Below are positions 53,126 to 62,085 of a stretch of 64,000 nt of DNA, one piece after another. Below the pieces are notes generated by a model. The model did not search any database and was not told the DNA's origin. It saw only the letters and a program-made list of their open reading frames with translations. Every line of letters begins with the position of its first letter. Positions within the stretch are counted from its first letter, which is position 1. The stretch lies in the NCBI GenBank assembly GCA_020633975.1, contig JACKCR010000002.1, positions 2,542,001 through 2,606,000 of the forward strand, given 5' to 3'. The position numbers and the translations under genes were made by a program. Source of the stretch: Candidatus Eiseniibacteriota bacterium. GTDB taxonomy: Bacteria; Eisenbacteria; RBG-16-71-46; CAIMUX01.

Positions 53126-54741
53126 ACCTCTGCGAGGTCCTGGTCCGGCATGTGGCGGAGCGACCGAACGCGCCGGCCATCATCGAGCCTCGAACAGGCG
53201 GTGCAGGCACGGACGGGTCCCACACGATCTCGTTCCGGGATCTGGACGACCGCTCCGCGCGAGGCGCTCACCTTCTCCAAAGCCTCGGCCTCGTCCCCGG
53301 AGATCGAGTGCTCGTCCTCCAACCACTCTCTATCGAGCTCTACGTAGCCCTCCTGGCCATGTTCCGGGCCGGCCTCGTCGTCTGCCTGATCGATCCGTCG
53401 GCGGGACGGGCTCACCTTGCCGCAGGGCTCTCGCGTGTTCGGCCTCGCGCCTTCTTCGGCTCGACGAAGGCCAACCTGTTCCGACTGGTGAACGGACCAC
53501 TCCGTCGTCTTCGCCCCGCGATCTCCACGGGGATCTCGTGGCCCGGAGTGGCCGCGTGGACGTCACTCTCGTCGTTCGAGCCGCTGGGCGACATCGTCCC
53601 CAAAGATCCGGACGACGACGCGCTCATCACGTTCACGAGCGGTAGCACCGGAGTCCCGAAAGCCGCGTCGCGCAGCCACGGGTTTCTGCTCGCGCAGCAT
53701 GCCGCCCTGGAGCGTGCGATCGAGCTGGAGCCCGGGGAGGTCGACCTCGCCACGCTTCCGGTGTTCGTCCTCGCGAACCTCGCGTCCGGTGTGACGACTC
53801 TGCTTCCAGACGCAGACATCCGCCGTCCGGGAGAGATCGATCCGGAGAGTGTGCTCCGTCAGATCGAGACTGCGCGACCGACCCGAGCCGCCGCATCGCC
53901 CGCGTTCTTCGAGCGACTCCTCTCGAACGAGACGGGCACGCCCCGACAGCAGGAACCTTTGTCTACCAAACTCGCGTCGCTCCGGAAGGTGTACACGGGC
54001 GGCGCGCCCGTCTTTCCTCGGCTCCTCGCCCGTCTCCAAGATGCGATGCCGGACGCGCGGATCTGCGCGGTCTACGGGTCTACGGAAGCGGAGCCGATCG
54101 CACACATCCACTGGGACGAGATCACGGGGGGCGACCTCGAGCGGATGGACTCCGGTGGTGGGCTCTTGACCGGGGCCCCGGTGTCCGAGATCACCCTTCG
54201 GATCGTCGAGTTCCCTTCCGGGACTGTCAGCTCGATCCCGCACTTCCCACAGGCGGGATTCGACGAACTCGAATTCGGACCTGGCGAACCCGGCGAGATC
54301 GTGGTGAGCGGCGACCACGTGATTCCCTCCTACCTCGACGGCGAAGGGGACGAGGAGACGAAGGTCGACGTCGACGGGCGGCGGTGGCACCGAACCGGCG
54401 ACACCGGCTACCTGGACGACACCGGCCGGCTCTGGCTGCTGGGGCGGTCGAGCGCAGTGATCGAAGACGTACGGGGGCGTCTCTACCCATTCGCCGTCGA
54501 GTGCGCGGTCAGTCGATTTGGCTGGATCCGCCGAAGCGCGCTCGTCTCGGACGGCGAGGAGCGAGTGCTCATCGTAGAACCCATAGACAGCGGACACGAA
54601 GGCGATCTCGACGCTGTTCTTCAGTCGCTCGAATGGGCTCTGATCGACCGGATCCTCACGGTTCGTTCGATCCCGGTCGACCGTCGTCATAACTCGAAGG
54701 TCGACTACGCCAAACTTCGTGGAATGATCAGGGATCTATAG
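53122..54741 (+). CDS. OleC-like adenylate-forming enzyme (AMP-dependent synthetase family)
   Basis: A 539-residue ANL-family enzyme. The start is placed at TTG 53122 (overlap TTGA with the GNAT gene). Core motifs: TFTSGSTGVPKAASRSHG (A3, about residue 170), YGSTEAEPIAHI (A5, about 318), TGDTGYLDDTGRLWLLGR (A7/A8, about 425) and a C-terminal Lys region (RRHNSKVDYAKLRG). Segments such as LLPDADIRRPGEIDPESVLR and GGAPVFPRLLARLQDAMPDA resemble OleC and related fatty-acid ligases, which form beta-lactones in olefin synthesis or acyl-adenylates. No OleA, OleB or OleD is in the window, so olefin formation is not supported. Confidence 0.82.
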   Translation: MNLCEVLVRHVAERPNAPAIIEPRTGGAGTDGSHTISFRDLDDRSARGAHLLQSLGLVPGDRVLVLQPLSIELYVALLAMFRAGLVVCLIDPSAGRAHLAAGLSRVRPRAFFGSTKANLFRLVNGPLRRLRPAISTGISWPGVAAWTSLSSFEPLGDIVPKDPDDDALITFTSGSTGVPKAASRSHGFLLAQHAALERAIELEPGEVDLATLPVFVLANLASGVTTLLPDADIRRPGEIDPESVLRQIETARPTRAAASPAFFERLLSNETGTPRQQEPLSTKLASLRKVYTGGAPVFPRLLARLQDAMPDARICAVYGSTEAEPIAHIHWDEITGGDLERMDSGGGLLTGAPVSEITLRIVEFPSGTVSSIPHFPQAGFDELEFGPGEPGEIVVSGDHVIPSYLDGEGDEETKVDVDGRRWHRTGDTGYLDDTGRLWLLGRSSAVIEDVRGRLYPFAVECAVSRFGWIRRSALVSDGEERVLIVEPIDSGHEGDLDAVLQSLEWALIDRILTVRSIPVDRRHNSKVDYAKLRGMIRDL

Positions 54742-55031
54742 ACCCGACCGGTTGAGGCATCGTCGCAAACGTCGTCCCCAAACTCGTTGCCGACTTGCGA
54801 TGTCATTCCCTACCATGTCGACGGCTTCACATCGAGGTCAATAGTCGAGTGATTCGCAGGGCATTCATCCTCCCGCTTCTCGCCGACAGAGGCGGTTCCA
54901 CCTAGTCGAGTACACATTGCCTCATCGTCATTCTAGATTGTCATCGTTCGTCGCCATTCTCCAGTCCCTGACGAATCCGCTGACGGGCGTCCTTTCGGAC
55001 GTAGATCCGCACGTGGAGACTCGTTCCCGTA

Positions 55032-56735
55032 GTGGCCGCGAGTCATCGCTCCGTCGCAAGATCTCCGGTCCAGGCAACGCTCCGCCAATGTACACACCCG
55101 CTACCGAGGGAGGGGGGGGGGGGGGCGGGACGGACTGGCCTACTCGCTCTGGTCTTGCTCGCATTCATCTTTGCGGCTGCCGGGACCGTGATCCACCATG
55201 AGATGTGGCGCGACGAGCTGCAAGCCTGGATGGTCGCCCGCGATAGTGACACGCTCCTAGGCCTGTTCCGAAACACCAGGTACGAGGGACACCCGCCGCT
55301 CTGGCACTTCTGTCTCTTTCTCCTCTCCAAGGTCAACAGTCTTCCCGTCATGATGCAAGCGTTCCATCTCCTGATCGCTGCTGGAAGTGCGTTCCTCGCC
55401 CTGCGATTCGCTCCCTTCCCGAGATCGCTACGAGTACTCTTCGTGTTCGGCTACATTCCGTTCTACGAGTTCTGCGTGAAGAGCCGGGGCTATGCCCTTG
55501 GTGTCTTCCTCTCCTTCTTGTTCTGTGTCCTACTCGAGCGACTCCTGAGACCCGATGGCTCTCCCCCTGTGACAGCACCCACAACCCTCGGTCCAAAACA
55601 AATCCGACATGGAACGCGTCCCACCCCTCGGTCTTCTGTCCTTCTCTTTGGCCTGATCCTTGGAATGCTGTGCCTGACAAGTGTCATCGGTGCGTTCATC
55701 GCCGTTGGCTTTGCAGTCGTCTTGGCAGGGCGACTCCATCGGGGATCCTCGTGGCAGTTGTTCCTCAGTCGGCCAGATGTGCTTGCTGGCTTCCTCGTGT
55801 TCTTGGTGGCGCTTGCGGTGTCAGCGTTCTGGATGATCCCCCCTGCCGACGGCGGGTACGCAACAGAGACCATCCTCCACTTCGAAGCCTATCGCTACGC
55901 GAGCGTCATCAGTCGCCTGACACACGCGTTCCTTCCCCTTCCCAGCACCGTACTGGAACCAACGCGCACGTCGTGGGATCACCTGGCGGCATACCCAATT
56001 CTGTGTTGGTCCGTCGCGTTCTTCTGGAGGCGACGTTCGATCGTCCTCTTCTACGGACTCACAACCCTGGCTCTGCTGACTCTTCTGTATGTGAAGTACT
56101 TCGGACTGTTCTGGCATCACGCGCACTTCTTCTTGTTCTGGTTTCTGAGCCTTTGGCTCGCTCGGCAGGAGAATCCTCAATCCAAGGTCGCACCATCTCT
56201 ACGACGCGTGGGCGACTGGTCTATTGCGGCGGTCCTGGTCGTTCACGCCTATACCGGCATCGCAGCACACGTGCGGGACTGGAAGCACCCGTTCTCGGCG
56301 GGGAAAGCAACGGCGGCGTTCCTCGAAGGTCATCGATTGGCGCGGACGATCGATGATCGATCCACAACCAGAGACATTCCAGGAACGAACTCCGACGACA
56401 GCCAACAGTGGCTGCTGGCAGGAGACCTGGACTTCGTCGCATCGACAGTGGTCGGCTATCTACCTGTGGGACAGTCCATGTTCTACATCGCCGGCGAACG
56501 ATACGGTACCTTCATCCGATGGGACCTTGACCGGCTCGAGCGTGCCCAGCCGGGATGGGAGGCGGCTGCAGCCGCAGCCGAGGAAGGCTATCGGCGGAGA
56601 TTGGATGTCCTCTTCGTGTCCAGCTACGAACTCCCAGGGCAGCCACCCAACGGTGTCCGGGAGGTGTTCCGGGCTCAGGAGAGCATTTGGCCCGACGAGC
56701 GGTACCACGTGTACGAGGTTCTCTTGCCACGGTGA
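55032..56735 (+). CDS. Polytopic GT-C glycosyltransferase-like membrane protein, 5' end uncertain
   Basis: A membrane protein of up to 567 residues. After an uncertain N-terminus, TM1 (GLLALVLLAFIFAAAGTVI) leads to WRDELQAWMVARDSDTLLGL and YEGHPPLWHFCLFLL. This DE.QAW/GHPP signature is typical of GT-C-fold (GT39-like) polytopic transferases that use lipid-linked sugars. About ten further membrane helices and a soluble C-terminal domain follow. The frame from GTG 55032 passes through a run of 14 G (55112-55125) and lacks a ribosome site; ATG 55088 is in another frame. Base composition is visibly lower in GC than its neighbours, which suggests recent transfer. It separates the OleC-like gene from the lipid operon. 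Confidence 0.75.
   Translation: MAASHRSVARSPVQATLRQCTHPLPREGGGGAGRTGLLALVLLAFIFAAAGTVIHHEMWRDELQAWMVARDSDTLLGLFRNTRYEGHPPLWHFCLFLLSKVNSLPVMMQAFHLLIAAGSAFLALRFAPFPRSLRVLFVFGYIPFYEFCVKSRGYALGVFLSFLFCVLLERLLRPDGSPPVTAPTTLGPKQIRHGTRPTPRSSVLLFGLILGMLCLTSVIGAFIAVGFAVVLAGRLHRGSSWQLFLSRPDVLAGFLVFLVALAVSAFWMIPPADGGYATETILHFEAYRYASVISRLTHAFLPLPSTVLEPTRTSWDHLAAYPILCWSVAFFWRRRSIVLFYGLTTLALLTLLYVKYFGLFWHHAHFFLFWFLSLWLARQENPQSKVAPSLRRVGDWSIAAVLVVHAYTGIAAHVRDWKHPFSAGKATAAFLEGHRLARTIDDRSTTRDIPGTNSDDSQQWLLAGDLDFVASTVVGYLPVGQSMFYIAGERYGTFIRWDLDRLERAQPGWEAAAAAAEEGYRRRLDVLFVSSYELPGQPPNGVREVFRAQESIWPDERYHVYEVLLPR
55112..55125 (+). repeat. Poly-G tract of 14
   Basis: Fourteen consecutive G bases lie at the 5' end of the glycosyltransferase-like gene. 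With 14 G, GTG 55032 is in frame with the gene while ATG 55088 is not. Loss of one G or gain of two would put ATG 55088 in frame. Such tracts change length by slipped-strand mispairing. Confidence 0.9.
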
Positions 56736-56836
56736 CCGGGTCTTCTTGACCCTCCCCTACGGGAATGCCGGACCTTGCGACCTCGGTCCAGCCTCCGTAC
56801 GCTTCGAACGCATCCGTACAGATCCAGGAGGTACCC

Positions 56837-58141
56837 GTGCCGACGAGTCTCGCGAAGGTCCGTTCCTATCTAGGCACTCTCTTCGCACAGAAGCCACAAG
56901 CAGAGTTCGAGGAGCTCTTGCTCCCGACCGAGGACGAGATTTCGCCCCGGCTCTCGGGCGCTCCCGAGATCTCGGAGGACCGCGTGCGTCAGCGCTGGTC
57001 CTTGCTGGAGCGGAATCTGTCCGGTCGAACCGCCAACGCAGATGAGCTGAGGAGCGAACTCCTCGATCCGCGCACGGCGTCCCGGATGTCGATCTACGCG
57101 CGGAACATCGAGAACTTCATCGGAACGACGGAGCTGCCCGTCGGACTGGCTGGCCCCCTCCGTATCCGAGGGCTCTTTGCCCAAGGCGACTACTACATCC
57201 CTCTCGCGACGTCCGAGGCGGCCCTCGTCGCGTCCTACGCGCGAGGGGCCCAGGCCATTTCCGCTTCGGGCGGCTGTTCCGCGATGCTGGTGAGCGAAGG
57301 GGTATCCCGAGCGCCCGTGTTCGAGTTCCCGAGCCTCGTCGATGCAGGGCGGTTCGTCGTCTGGTTGAGTGAGCAGATGGACGCGATGAAAGAGGCCGCA
57401 GAGAGCACGACGCGACACGGCAAGCTCGTCGACGTGGGGATCCACCTGGAGGGAAACCACGTCTACCTCCACCTCGAGTACACGACGGGAGATGCCTCGG
57501 GCCAGAACATGGTGACGATCGCCTCGCACGCGGTGTGCCGTCACCTCGTCGCTCAGTCGCCCGTATCACCAGTCAGGTGGTACGTGGAAGGCAATCTCTC
57601 GGGAGACAAGAAAGCATCCCACCTCTCTTTCCAGAACGTGCGTGGGCGCAAGGTGACAGCAGAGGTCACCCTCCCGAAGGACGTCCTGGAGCAGAGACTC
57701 AAGTGCACCGCTTCGCAGCTCGTCGACTACTACCGGGTGTCGTCGATCGGCGGAGTGATGAGCGGCAACATCGGGCTCCAAGGCCACTACGCGAACGGAC
57801 TCGCCGCCGTCTACCTCGCCTGCGGGCAAGATGTGGCGTGCGTTGCGGAGTCGGCCGTGGGCGTCACCCGATTCGAGCCAGCGGAGAGTGACGGGCTCTA
57901 CGCCTCTGTGACGCTGCCGAACGTGATGGTGGGAACGGTCGGAGGCGGCACCGGACTCCCGTCACAGAAGGCCGGGCTCGAACTCATGGGGCTCTCGGGG
58001 GCGGGAAAGGCGAACGCGTTCGCCGAGGTCGTCACCGCCCTCGTCCTCGCAGGTGAACTTTCCATCACCGCGGCACTCGCGTCGGATGACTTTGCCAGCG
58101 CCCATCAGCGACTCGCTCGCGGAGGACCGTCCCATTCATAG
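56837..58141 (+). CDS. HMG-CoA reductase (class I-like)
   Basis: A 434-residue enzyme that reduces HMG-CoA to mevalonate. Motifs: ENFIGTTELPVGLAGPL (about residue 90), TSEAALVASYARG with the catalytic Glu (about 124), GDASGQNM with the catalytic Asp (about 218), SGDKKAS with the catalytic Lys (about 255), GTVGGGTGLP (about 366) and a C-terminal His in SAHQRL (about 420). All four catalytic positions are present, although the usual GDAMGMN reads GDASGQN. No membrane anchor is seen. GTG 56837 is chosen because AGGAGG lies five bases upstream; ATG 56765 lacks such a site. The gene overlaps the UbiA gene. Confidence 0.92.
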   Translation: MPTSLAKVRSYLGTLFAQKPQAEFEELLLPTEDEISPRLSGAPEISEDRVRQRWSLLERNLSGRTANADELRSELLDPRTASRMSIYARNIENFIGTTELPVGLAGPLRIRGLFAQGDYYIPLATSEAALVASYARGAQAISASGGCSAMLVSEGVSRAPVFEFPSLVDAGRFVVWLSEQMDAMKEAAESTTRHGKLVDVGIHLEGNHVYLHLEYTTGDASGQNMVTIASHAVCRHLVAQSPVSPVRWYVEGNLSGDKKASHLSFQNVRGRKVTAEVTLPKDVLEQRLKCTASQLVDYYRVSSIGGVMSGNIGLQGHYANGLAAVYLACGQDVACVAESAVGVTRFEPAESDGLYASVTLPNVMVGTVGGGTGLPSQKAGLELMGLSGAGKANAFAEVVTALVLAGELSITAALASDDFASAHQRLARGGPSHS

Positions 58142-59171
58142 CGACGAGCAGAATCCAACCGGGCCACGGCGCTGGTGGATCTATCAGAAGGAGAGGTTTC
58201 CCCTCCTCGCGCACTCGCCGCTCGTCCTCGCCTTCAGTACGAGCGCGGTGTGCTTCTCGTGGATGCTCCGGGCGAACGGGGCCGCGGTGGTCCACCGAAC
58301 CTTCGACGGCGACGGCTCTAGAGTGGTCGGCGCAACCGCCGATGGTTCGCATGCCATTGCTATCGGTCCGTCTCCCGCCGCGTTCGTCGTCGCCTTCCTC
58401 TCCTGCCTCGTCTTCTTTCTCCAGCTCCGGATCGCCGACGAGTTCAAGGACTTCGACGAAGACAGCCGCTACCGCCCTTACCGCCCCGTCCCTCGCGGTC
58501 TGGTCACGTTGCGTGAGCTCGGAGTCGTCTTCGCGGTCGGCTCGGTGCTCCAGCTGCTGCTCGCCCTCTGGCTCGAATGGCGACTGCTCGTCCTTCTTCT
58601 CATCACGTGGACCTACCTCGCGGGCATGTCGAAGGAGTTCTTCGTCGCACACTGGCTCAGGGGACGGCACCTCCTGTACATGGTGAGCCACATGGCGATC
58701 ATGCCTCTGATCGACCTCTACGCGACCAGCACGGAATGGATGAGCGGCGCGGGGCATCCACCACCCGGACTGTTCTGGTTCCTCCTCGCCAGCCTCTTCA
58801 ACGGCATGGCGATCGAGATCGGCCGCAAGATCAGGCGGCCCGAAGACGAAGAGGAGGGGGTGGCCACCTACTCCGTCGTCTGGGGACACGAGCGCGCCGT
58901 CGGGGCGTGGATCGCCGTCCTCGCTCTCACCTTCGTCTGCGCTCGATTCGCGGCGACGAAGATCGCGTTCTCGACTCCGGTCACGATCGCACTTGGGACG
59001 GTCCTCTCCGTTGCTCTCGTGATCGGGGCTCTCTACCTGAGCGAACGCGACGGTAGACCTCGCGTAGGAGGAAAGGCGTTCGAGGCGACCTCCGCACTCT
59101 GGACTCTCGTCCTCTACCTCGGTCTAGGACTGATCCCCTACTTCACGCGGTACGCGACTCATGTGTCCTGA
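58086..59171 (+). CDS. UbiA-superfamily prenyltransferase
   Basis: A 361-residue polytopic membrane protein with eight to nine helices. The first Asp-rich motif reads RIADEFKDFDEDSRYRPYRP (about residues 114-133), which matches the UbiA N/DxxxDxxxD loop followed by RP. The second (IGRKIRRPEDEEEGVATYSV, about 246) matches the second loop, with the usual DxxxD read as E/D residues. These coordinate Mg-diphosphate of an isoprenoid donor. The acceptor is unknown. Family candidates are quinone, heme, chlorophyll or glycerol-phosphate lipid prenylation. The start is uncertain: ATG 58086 overlaps HMG-CoA reductase by 56 bases; ATG 58053 is another option. Its stop overlaps the next start. Confidence 0.82.
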   Translation: MTLPAPISDSLAEDRPIHSDEQNPTGPRRWWIYQKERFPLLAHSPLVLAFSTSAVCFSWMLRANGAAVVHRTFDGDGSRVVGATADGSHAIAIGPSPAAFVVAFLSCLVFFLQLRIADEFKDFDEDSRYRPYRPVPRGLVTLRELGVVFAVGSVLQLLLALWLEWRLLVLLLITWTYLAGMSKEFFVAHWLRGRHLLYMVSHMAIMPLIDLYATSTEWMSGAGHPPPGLFWFLLASLFNGMAIEIGRKIRRPEDEEEGVATYSVVWGHERAVGAWIAVLALTFVCARFAATKIAFSTPVTIALGTVLSVALVIGALYLSERDGRPRVGGKAFEATSALWTLVLYLGLGLIPYFTRYATHVS

Positions 59172-62085
59172 CCGGAACGAAACGGATCGACCTCGGCCGG
59201 GAACGCATCCCGAGGCGGATCCTGCCGATGGCCGGTTCCTTCTACGGGCCTCGGACCCTGCCGACCTTTCCCGGATGGGTGGCAAGGCAGCAGCGCTGGC
59301 GTCACTCGCGGCGGCAGACCTACCCGTGCCCCAGTTCTGCGTCCTGACTCCGGATGCGTTCCACGCCAGCCTCACTCCATCACAGTCCGCGGAGTGGTCA
59401 GAAGGCCGAGTGCCGAGTGAGCCAACGCTACGAAGCGACTTCCTGGAGAGCGTTCTGGGTGAGGTCCGCACCTGGCAGAGCGACGGTCCCCATCTTCTCG
59501 CCGTCCGTTCCTCCGGAGTCGACGAGGACAGCGCCGATCACACCTTCGCCGGCCAGTTCGACAGCTTCCTCTTCGTGCCGCTCGACAGTCTCGTCGAGAA
59601 GATCCGCGAGGTCTGGCTCTCCGGCTTCGGAGAGCGGGTGCTCGCCTATCGCAAGGAACACGGGCTCGCCGGTTCGGATGGCCGCACACTTCCGAACGCA
59701 CCGGCAGTCCTGATCCAGCAGATGGTCGACGCCGACGTAGCGGGAGTCGCCTTCAGCGCCGACCCGATCTCGGGTCGACGGTCCGTGGCGGTCGTCTCTG
59801 CCGTGTACGGACTCGGTACGGCGTTGGTCGGCGGGGATGCCGATGCTGACACGTTCCGCGTGGACGACCTAGGCTCCATCTTCGAGCGGCAGATCGCAGA
59901 GAAGACAACGGCGCACAGAGCCGCACCGGGAACTCGCGAGGGCGTGGACGTCCAATCGGTCGCCGCCGATCTCGCTCTCGAACCGGCTCTGAATGCCGAT
60001 CAGGTACTCGCGGTCGCCGCTCTCGCACGGCGGGCCGACAAGCACTTCGGTCGTCCCCAAGACATCGAGTGGGCCATTCGGGGAGGACAGCTCTTCCTCC
60101 TCCAATCCCGACCGGTGACATCGCTCCGGAATGTGGTCGATCCCGATGGACTGCGCCTTCTCTGGGACAACTCGAACATCGTGGAGAGCTACAGCGGGAT
60201 CACGACCCCACTCACATTCACGTTCGCGCTCGGCGCGTACGAAGGCGTCTATCGAGAGTTCTGCCGGATCCTCGGTGTGCCCGAGGCCCGGATCGAGGCG
60301 AACGACCGCGTGTTCGCACGCATGCTCGGCATCATCCGGGGACGGGTCTACTACAACCTACTCAACTGGTACCGAGTGCTTGCGCTCCTCCCGGGCTTCA
60401 CCGTGAACCGGAAGTTCATGGAAGGGATGATGGGAGTCCGTGAGGGTCTTCCGGATGAAGTCGCGATGGAGCTCGCACAGAACGGCGTCTCGGGACTGCG
60501 GGATCGGATCGACCTCATCCGCGCCATCGCCGGCCTCGTCGCCAACCAATGGAAGCTCCCCGCGAAGACGCGCGCATTCTACGCCCGCCTCGATGACGCG
60601 CTCTCGTCGGGCGCGAAGCCGCTCGAGCATATGCGACTGGATGAGCTGGTCGCGGAGTACCGACAGCTCGAGGAGAAGCTCCTCACCCGCTGGGATGCGC
60701 CACTCATCAACGACTTCTTCGCCATGATCGCGTTCGGTGTCCTCGGACGGCTCACGACGCGCTGGTGTGGCGACGAGAACGGAACACTCCAGAACGACCT
60801 CGTCTCGGCCCAAGGGGGAATGATCAGCGCCGAACCTGCGAAGCGGATCCAGGAGATGGCAGGCATCATCGCCGAGTCCGACCCAAAGGTACGCGAGTCC
60901 GTCGGCACTCGACTCCGTACCGGCACCTTGGCCGAAGCCCGTCGCGCCATCGCGGAACTGCCTCCACTGGAGACGAAGTACGAGGAGTATCTCGAACGCT
61001 TCGGAGACCGCTGTCTCGATGAACTCAAGCTCGAATCGAGCACGCTCCTCGACGACCCCACTCCGCTCTACCGCTCGATCGGAAACACGGCCGCACGGCT
61101 CGAACGCCAATCACTGGCGGGATCATCCAACACGAGTTCGGCCGGACCGCCCTCCGTCGACAGCTCAGCCAGCACGGGTTCGGCTGGCGAAGGCACGGCC
61201 GTCGCGGGCACCAACGCTGCGGCAACGCCTGAGCCCCTGTCCCCGGCGCGAGCTGCCGAAGCCAAGGTCGCGACTGCACTCCGAGCGAATCCGTTCCGCA
61301 GGATCCTCTTCTCCTGGGTCCTACGAAACGCTCGCGATCGTGTCAGGGACCGAGAGAACCTCCGGTTCGAGCGGACCCGACTCTTCGGCCGAGTCCGACG
61401 TATCTTCCTAGAGACCGGCAAGCGGCTCTGGGCCGAGGGGAAGCTCGACACCCCGCGCGACGTCTTCTACCTGGAAGTGAGCGAGATCTTGGGGTTCGTC
61501 GAAGGAACGTCCCCATCCGACGATCTCGGGTCGGTCGCACGCGTGCGAAAGGAGAGGTTTGCACAGTACGCCGAACTCCCCGCACCCGCCGACAGATTCG
61601 AGACCCTGGGCGCGGTGTACATCGCAAACGACTTCCGTGAACGCCTAGATTCCACCAGAGGTGGTTCGATGGCGCACGCTGACGCGTCCGACAACCAAGG
61701 ATCGAGCGACTCCGGATCCTCTACCGGGGGCGATTCCCCCACCGCGTCAGATCCCACCCGTCTCCACGGACTCGGCTGTTGCCCCGGGATCGTTCGCGGG
61801 CCCGTGCGCGTCGTGCGCGATCCACGACAGGCGGTCCTCCAGGACGGCGAGATCCTCGTTGCGGAGAGGACGGACCCGGGCTGGATCCTCCTCTTCCCAG
61901 CCGCCGCAGCGATACTGGTCGAGAGGGGGAGCCTTCTCTCTCACTCTGCGATCGTCGCCCGGGAAATGGGGATCCCCGCGATCGTGTCGATTCGTGGCGT
62001 CACCTCGGAGCTCGAAACCGGAGACTGGGTGGAGATGAACGGCTCGACCGGAGAGATCCGGCGAATCTCCGAGGCGGAGAGATGA
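59161..62085 (+). CDS. PEP synthase/rifampicin-phosphotransferase-like protein
   Basis: A 974-residue protein of the PEP-utilising family. An N-terminal ATP-grasp domain (MGGKAAALASLAAADLPVP, RSSGVDEDSADHTFAGQFDS, QQMVDADVAGVAFSADPISG; residues about 20-330) is followed by a variable middle region. The C-terminal phosphohistidine domain reads GCCPGIVRGPVRVV and ERGSLLSHSAIVARE, with His 928 as the likely swivelling phospho-carrier. The PEP/pyruvate barrel of true PEP synthase is missing, which points to a phosphotransferase to another acceptor, as in rifampicin phosphotransferase. Two Ser/Gly/Ala-rich linkers (about 655-690 and 840-865) are unusual. In this operon a prenol or lipid acceptor is conceivable. 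Confidence 0.85.
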   Translation: MCPDRNETDRPRPGTHPEADPADGRFLLRASDPADLSRMGGKAAALASLAAADLPVPQFCVLTPDAFHASLTPSQSAEWSEGRVPSEPTLRSDFLESVLGEVRTWQSDGPHLLAVRSSGVDEDSADHTFAGQFDSFLFVPLDSLVEKIREVWLSGFGERVLAYRKEHGLAGSDGRTLPNAPAVLIQQMVDADVAGVAFSADPISGRRSVAVVSAVYGLGTALVGGDADADTFRVDDLGSIFERQIAEKTTAHRAAPGTREGVDVQSVAADLALEPALNADQVLAVAALARRADKHFGRPQDIEWAIRGGQLFLLQSRPVTSLRNVVDPDGLRLLWDNSNIVESYSGITTPLTFTFALGAYEGVYREFCRILGVPEARIEANDRVFARMLGIIRGRVYYNLLNWYRVLALLPGFTVNRKFMEGMMGVREGLPDEVAMELAQNGVSGLRDRIDLIRAIAGLVANQWKLPAKTRAFYARLDDALSSGAKPLEHMRLDELVAEYRQLEEKLLTRWDAPLINDFFAMIAFGVLGRLTTRWCGDENGTLQNDLVSAQGGMISAEPAKRIQEMAGIIAESDPKVRESVGTRLRTGTLAEARRAIAELPPLETKYEEYLERFGDRCLDELKLESSTLLDDPTPLYRSIGNTAARLERQSLAGSSNTSSAGPPSVDSSASTGSAGEGTAVAGTNAAATPEPLSPARAAEAKVATALRANPFRRILFSWVLRNARDRVRDRENLRFERTRLFGRVRRIFLETGKRLWAEGKLDTPRDVFYLEVSEILGFVEGTSPSDDLGSVARVRKERFAQYAELPAPADRFETLGAVYIANDFRERLDSTRGGSMAHADASDNQGSSDSGSSTGGDSPTASDPTRLHGLGCCPGIVRGPVRVVRDPRQAVLQDGEILVAERTDPGWILLFPAAAAILVERGSLLSHSAIVAREMGIPAIVSIRGVTSELETGDWVEMNGSTGEIRRISEAER

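Noticed and set aside
53122-54741. Olefin biosynthesis locus
   Set aside because: Only an OleC-like enzyme is present; OleA, OleB and OleD are missing.
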